Below, one piece after another: positions 61,601 through 64,000 of a stretch of DNA of 64,000 nt. This stretch comes from Caulobacter segnis. GTDB lineage: Bacteria; Pseudomonadota; Alphaproteobacteria; Caulobacterales; Caulobacteraceae. The notes under the pieces were generated by a model that ran no database searches, had not been told where the DNA came from, and saw only the letters and a program-made list of their open reading frames with translations. The DNA is taken from positions 3,596,001 through 3,660,000 of the forward strand of contig NZ_CP096040.1 in NCBI RefSeq assembly GCF_023935105.1, written 5' to 3'. A program made the position numbers and the translations under genes. Numbering within the stretch: the first letter of the stretch is position 1; each line of letters opens with the position of its first letter.

Positions 61601-62391
61601 TCGAGGATCTCTACGCCGACGAGATCCAGTGGAACGCCCAGCACATGTACATGCACACGGAGGGCCATTGGTGGTCGGACCGCGTCGAGCTGCCGTCCGA
61701 CGTCCTGCAACGCTCGCGCCTGGGCGGCATCGCCAACAAGCGCAGCCAGATGACCCCCGGCCACGTGGTCAGCTGGCGTTTCGACAACGCCGACGGCACG
61801 GACATCGCGCTGCTGGTCAAGGACGCCACCAAGACCGGCTTCAAGGTCATCGCCTATAACCGCACCGACAAGCCGGTGACGGGCGTGATGACCGGCTGGA
61901 ACGTCGCCCCCGGCCTGTGGAGCATGAGCCAGGGCGTCGACTACAACGGCGACGACCAGATCGACGGAACGCCCGAGACCGCCTCGATCGAATTCGAGCG
62001 CAGCCTGGGGACCAAGATCGCCCTGTCGCCGCGCCAGACCGTGGTCATCGACATGAAGCTGATCAAGGCCGGCGACGATCCGGCTAGGCGCGCCGATCTC
62101 GGCATTGGTCGCGGCGACGTGACGGTCAAGGGCTCGACAATCACCGCCAAGGTCCACAGCCTGGGCGCCCAGGACACGCAGGCCGCCAGGCTGGAGCTGG
62201 TCGACAAGGCCTACAAGGTCGTGGACGGCGCGGCGATCCCGCCGCTGAAGGCCCCGCTGGACTTGCTGCCCAAGACCGCTTCGGTGAAGCTGAAAATCCC
62301 GGCCGGCGTGAAGGTCCAGGGCCTGCGGGTCCGGATCGTCACCAGCCAGCCCCAGAACACCCGCCTGAACGACGAGGTCGTGCTGCCATGA
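58606..62391 (+). CDS. Large secreted LamG-domain protein, probably polysaccharide-related
   Basis: 1261 residues with a signal peptide (MKAIFLGSACALILANAAVA). Residues about 26-245 are a LamG/concanavalin-like jelly roll (GTLSFFWRSGYPVG, HLAFTWDETTGVQLYVDGKL, DLDELRVYDRPLAADAIAAL). A beta-rich middle follows. From about residue 690 a helical, possibly alpha/alpha-toroid region carries FGDFGGGLSDDTDLLQQWP (724), HAYEEGINSNSEAMYVNYGD (784) and VHFNTNWYSGKISYREGPWE (828). Acidic and Trp-rich motifs suggest a glycan lyase or hydrolase, but I cannot name the family. The stop overlaps the next start. Confidence 0.75.
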   Translation: MKAIFLGSACALILANAAVAAQSEPALLFKLSGDKGLVADVAHGDPIPNFADKVTPIDGKVGKGFHAEDDGVVSWNAPGNIQAQRGTLSFFWRSGYPVGVAPFVIFRVGYADHSSWDMAFLRIDWNGHGFDAFVTDNGLARTRVSFKVDKNPAADAWTHLAFTWDETTGVQLYVDGKLAAKTETKAVYDAGLDQFGVAGRVIAPHQVQSRYNFTRGGDLDELRVYDRPLAADAIAALARNEAPAVAAPVPTLADPAVHAAWKQRYGWNLAAPPLLTDAQTTIRKVEFADAKDIKEWMWKGTDGISETTWPGVYNRSRLPGRNDYFQLPDWNVYVDGGKALTLTLPNEPINRLEIQGPAYGDLSWAAPGAGKAGDKGSSVGTRAKDQERTVTPLAKPLNGGVLTFTNVAQETPIQEIWAYNVSAGAEPKDAFKMSYTVRADVAPDYLNLADLNAYIAGHHPAGERATVVAIPDAAPSRPRPASDLTAPGLPIVHVLIPSGFGDAPAAKPLARNWAYGWENARDGLDGVAIDIPALPGAAGAVIPLNIQVKDPIWPGRNMIDVSVSVKAGEPRTVWLDLRDRILTADSLYLTIAADSAAFGPKALDGAKIRLVLKDRDKAKVEHIADRLNQVKDNWAFLVEEHTTSKRQGLYRRLYADITDLLKVDPDNQIGREYWGDITYGSQGWPAFDQPKPTDGTPLWAFRQTEDLKLVSKFINWWIDERQADFGDFGGGLSDDTDLLQQWPGVALMGVQPDKLTHSLNRLTDAVYKNGMFTDGLSTIVTDELHAYEEGINSNSEAMYVNYGDPLAVERLFTTVKALPRVVDKNPAGHVHFNTNWYSGKISYREGPWEWQKPYSFGVVHPSILISDYNGDPTARDTVIGLADGYLAHVSKKDGSYPNEINWRTDAERGGTVLQGSGADGPFQIFWAAYRLTGDAKYLAPINWRISKAGIKSLASINDNALTAMGLGEANKDAIVKMAAKGGAMERYAAWSLTGDKKYLEDLYADEIQWNAQHMYMHTEGHWWSDRVELPSDVLQRSRLGGIANKRSQMTPGHVVSWRFDNADGTDIALLVKDATKTGFKVIAYNRTDKPVTGVMTGWNVAPGLWSMSQGVDYNGDDQIDGTPETASIEFERSLGTKIALSPRQTVVIDMKLIKAGDDPARRADLGIGRGDVTVKGSTITAKVHSLGAQDTQAARLELVDKAYKVVDGAAIPPLKAPLDLLPKTASVKLKIPAGVKVQGLRVRIVTSQPQNTRLNDEVVLP

Positions 62392-62894
62392 GAAAATCCG
62401 TCGCCCTGATCGCCGCCGGCCTGGTCCTGGCCGGGGGTTCGGCCTTCGCCCAGACGGCCGCCCCTTCTGCGGCCCCGACGCCCGCGCCGCAGCCGCCCTA
62501 CGCGGCCCGCGTCATCACTCTTGCCGAGGCCAAGACCGTCGCGGCCGCCGCCGAGGCCGAGGCGCGCAAGAACGGCTGGACGATGGTCATCGTCGTGCTG
62601 GAATCAAACGGCGCCCAGGTCTTCGCCGAGAAGATGGACGGCACGCAGTACGGCTCGAACGAGGTGGCGCTGAAGAAGGCCCACACCTCGGCCAACTTCC
62701 GCCGCCCAACCTCCTACTTCCAGGAACTGGTAAAGGCCGGCACGCTGAACGCCATCTTCACCGGCGCGACGGCGGTCGAGGGCGGCGAGCTGCTGCTGGT
62801 CGACGGCAAGATCATCGGCTCGATCGGCGTCTCGGGCGGCTCGGCCGCACAGGACGGGATCGTGGCCCGCGCCGGTCAGGCCGCGCTCAAGTAG
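62388..62894 (+). CDS. Secreted GlcG/HbpS family protein (DUF336)
   Basis: 168 residues with a signal peptide (MRKSVALIAAGLVLAGGSAFA) and a Pro/Ala spacer. The core matches the DUF336/GlcG heme-degrading fold: ITLAEAKTVAAAAEAEARKN, MVIVVLESNGAQVFAEKMDG, NEVALKKAHTSANFRRPTSY and LLLVDGKIIGSIGVSGGSAA. The start sits inside the stop of the large LamG gene (ATGA), so it is translated with it. Related proteins bind heme; a polysaccharide link here is only from context. Confidence 0.85.
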   Translation: MRKSVALIAAGLVLAGGSAFAQTAAPSAAPTPAPQPPYAARVITLAEAKTVAAAAEAEARKNGWTMVIVVLESNGAQVFAEKMDGTQYGSNEVALKKAHTSANFRRPTSYFQELVKAGTLNAIFTGATAVEGGELLLVDGKIIGSIGVSGGSAAQDGIVARAGQAALK

Positions 62895-63465
62895 CCGCGA
62901 ACTCCTTGGCGAACATCGCCACGTAGCCCGCGATCAGCTCTTCCTGCTCGGGCGCGATCAGGCGGGCGACGGCGGCGGCGAAGGTCACGGGGGCCAGGCC
63001 CGAGGCGCTGACCAGCTTGCCGTCGGTCACCGCCTTCGCGCTGTCGACATAGTGATCGCCGCCCGCATAGCCGGGCGCGATGCTTTCCAGCCAGTCCTGG
63101 CCGTTCGAGGTGTGCTTCCTGCCGTCGAACAGGCCCGCCCGCGCTAAGGCCGTGGTCCCGGCGCAGATGCCGGCCACCGGCTTGCCGTCGGCGAAGGCCT
63201 GGCGGATCAGCGACGAGATCGCCGGGTTCTCGCCCTGGCTCCACGCGTCGCTGCCGATCAGGATGAAAACATCGGCGTCGCTCAGCACCGGATCGTCGAA
63301 CCGGTAGTCGGCCGCGGCCAGCACACCGCCGATCGAGGTCTCGGGATCACCGGTCGGGGTGGCGATCTCGATCTGGACCTTCAGGTGCTCGCGCAGCAGC
63401 GCCAGCACGGCGCCGGCCTCCCAATCGGCCCAGCCCGGCTGCAAGAAGGCGACGGCGACGGTCAT
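62887..63465 (-). CDS. DJ-1/PfpI family protein
   Basis: 192 residues: VAVAFLQPGWADWEAGAVLA, the acidic VFILIGSDAWSQGENPAISS and the nucleophile elbow GKPVAGICAGTTALARAG with the reactive cysteine. Proteins of this fold act as glyoxalase/deglycase-like or isocyanide-hydratase-like enzymes or stress chaperones; the exact role is open. The 3' end overlaps the convergent DUF336 gene by eight bases. Confidence 0.87.
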   Translation of the reverse strand: MTVAVAFLQPGWADWEAGAVLALLREHLKVQIEIATPTGDPETSIGGVLAAADYRFDDPVLSDADVFILIGSDAWSQGENPAISSLIRQAFADGKPVAGICAGTTALARAGLFDGRKHTSNGQDWLESIAPGYAGGDHYVDSAKAVTDGKLVSASGLAPVTFAAAVARLIAPEQEELIAGYVAMFAKEFAAT

Positions 63466-63517
63466 CGAATGCTCCTGGTCCTACCGGATCGGCGCTCGAG
63501 CGCCTACATTGGCTGTC

Positions 63518-63997
63518 ATGACAGACGCAGCCATCCTTTCAACCATCGGCTTCGACCTCACGCCGCCGACGGACGCCGAACGCGAACGCCTGGAGGCCGA
63601 CCTGACGGCCGAGGAGGCGCGAGTCCTCCTGCAACACGGCACCGAGGCCCCGTTCTGCGGCGGCCTGCTGGGCGAGAAGAGTCCCGGCGCCTATTGCTGC
63701 CGCCTCTGCGGCCTGCCGTTGTTCAAGCACGAGACCAAGTTCGAGAGCGGCACCGGGTGGCCCAGCTTCTACGCCCCGTTCGCCGAGGACCACGTGGTCG
63801 GGATCCGCGACACCTCGTACGGCATGGTCCGCATCGAGACCCGTTGCGCCCGCTGCGGCAGCCACCAGGGCCACGTCTTCCCCGACGGCCCGCCGCCGAC
63901 GCGCCTGCGCTACTGCATCAACTCGGTGTCGCTGCAGTTCGTGAAGGAGGGCGATCCCCTGCCCGATCCGCTGCATCGCGGCGATCGGATCGGCTGA
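63518..63997 (+). CDS. msrB: Peptide-methionine (R)-S-oxide reductase
   Basis: 159 residues: GTEAPFCGGLLGEKSPGAYC, ESGTGWPSFYAPFAED and ETRCARCGSHQGHVFPDGPP with RLRYCINSVSLQF. Two CxxC pairs (CRLC and CARC) bind zinc, and the catalytic cysteine is in RYCINS. It reduces methionine-R-sulfoxide in proteins. The ATG at 63518 lies 52 bases from the divergent DJ-1 gene. The stop at 63995-63997 is just inside the window. Confidence 0.95.
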   Translation: MTDAAILSTIGFDLTPPTDAERERLEADLTAEEARVLLQHGTEAPFCGGLLGEKSPGAYCCRLCGLPLFKHETKFESGTGWPSFYAPFAEDHVVGIRDTSYGMVRIETRCARCGSHQGHVFPDGPPPTRLRYCINSVSLQFVKEGDPLPDPLHRGDRIG

Positions 63998-64000
63998 CGC

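Noticed and set aside
58945..62157. A 1070-codon minus-strand frame opposite the LamG protein
   Set aside because: Mirror of the real gene's codons; Val/Gln/His-rich, no start signal, no domain. The plus strand carries a signal peptide and LamG fold.

Overview
The window is a high-GC chromosomal segment with almost no non-coding DNA. It points to a Caulobacter species or a very close relative. DivK, PleD, MipZ and SpmX are all present and match the Caulobacter crescentus proteins closely by eye. GANTC (CcrM) and CtrA-like TTAA-N7-TTAA sites sit upstream of divK and mipZ, and many genes overlap by 1-4 bases or use GTG/TTG starts. No rRNA, CRISPR array, insertion sequence, prophage or plasmid function was seen. 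It looks like core genome with small islands of variation.

Layout. 1-12.4 kb: pyrB with a pseudo-dihydroorotase partner, plsY, a gutted dprA remnant, then four genes (TPR-methyltransferase, TonB-like proline-rich protein, frameshifted membrane protein, small ORF) lying between the dprA remnant and topA, then rnr with an apparent single-base frameshift. 12.4-21.2 kb: secreted SGNH esterase, aminotransferase, M20 hydrolase, Nudix hydrolase, rpmG, PafA-like phosphatase and GH28 glycosidase. 21.3-26 kb: divK-pleD facing away from a HAD-ROK kinase-dinB operon. 26.3-34.6 kb: clpS-clpA, a BLUF photoreceptor, HIT protein, flavin-type stress protein, a ridA-GDPD-acyltransferase operon and a phasin. 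34.9-41.2 kb: SPOR-tailed D,D-carboxypeptidase, aminotransferase, J-domain protein, mipZ, panC. 41.4-51.6 kb: leucine catabolism (mccB, enoyl-CoA hydratase, DUF3667, mccA; ivd a little further on), with a cNMP-patatin protein, tam and two small ORFs between. 51.7-58.4 kb: spmX behind a sigma54-type promoter, mgtE, tRNA-Leu(GAG), a mini-FliN, lipB and a propionyl-CoA carboxylase alpha subunit. 58.6-64 kb: a 1261-residue secreted LamG protein coupled to a GlcG/HbpS-like protein, a DJ-1/PfpI protein and msrB.

How the parts connect. DivK, PleD and SpmX (the DivJ recruiter) belong to one polar differentiation circuit, and MipZ positions FtsZ, so this 32-kb stretch is rich in cell-cycle genes, each with its own regulatory site. 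IVD, MCC alpha/beta and the hydratase make a nearly complete route from isovaleryl-CoA to HMG-CoA. The PCC alpha subunit handles propionyl-CoA.

The most notable observations are the dprA remnant with an internal deletion, two single-G frame disruptions (a membrane protein near 6526 and rnr near 10293), the metal-ligand-less dihydroorotase, the sigma54 promoter of spmX, a 22-codon ORF with an extended Shine-Dalgarno sequence followed by a terminator, and the LamG/GlcG-like translational pair. I did not find a clearly new multi-gene defence or mobile system. All family assignments were made by eye without database searches.
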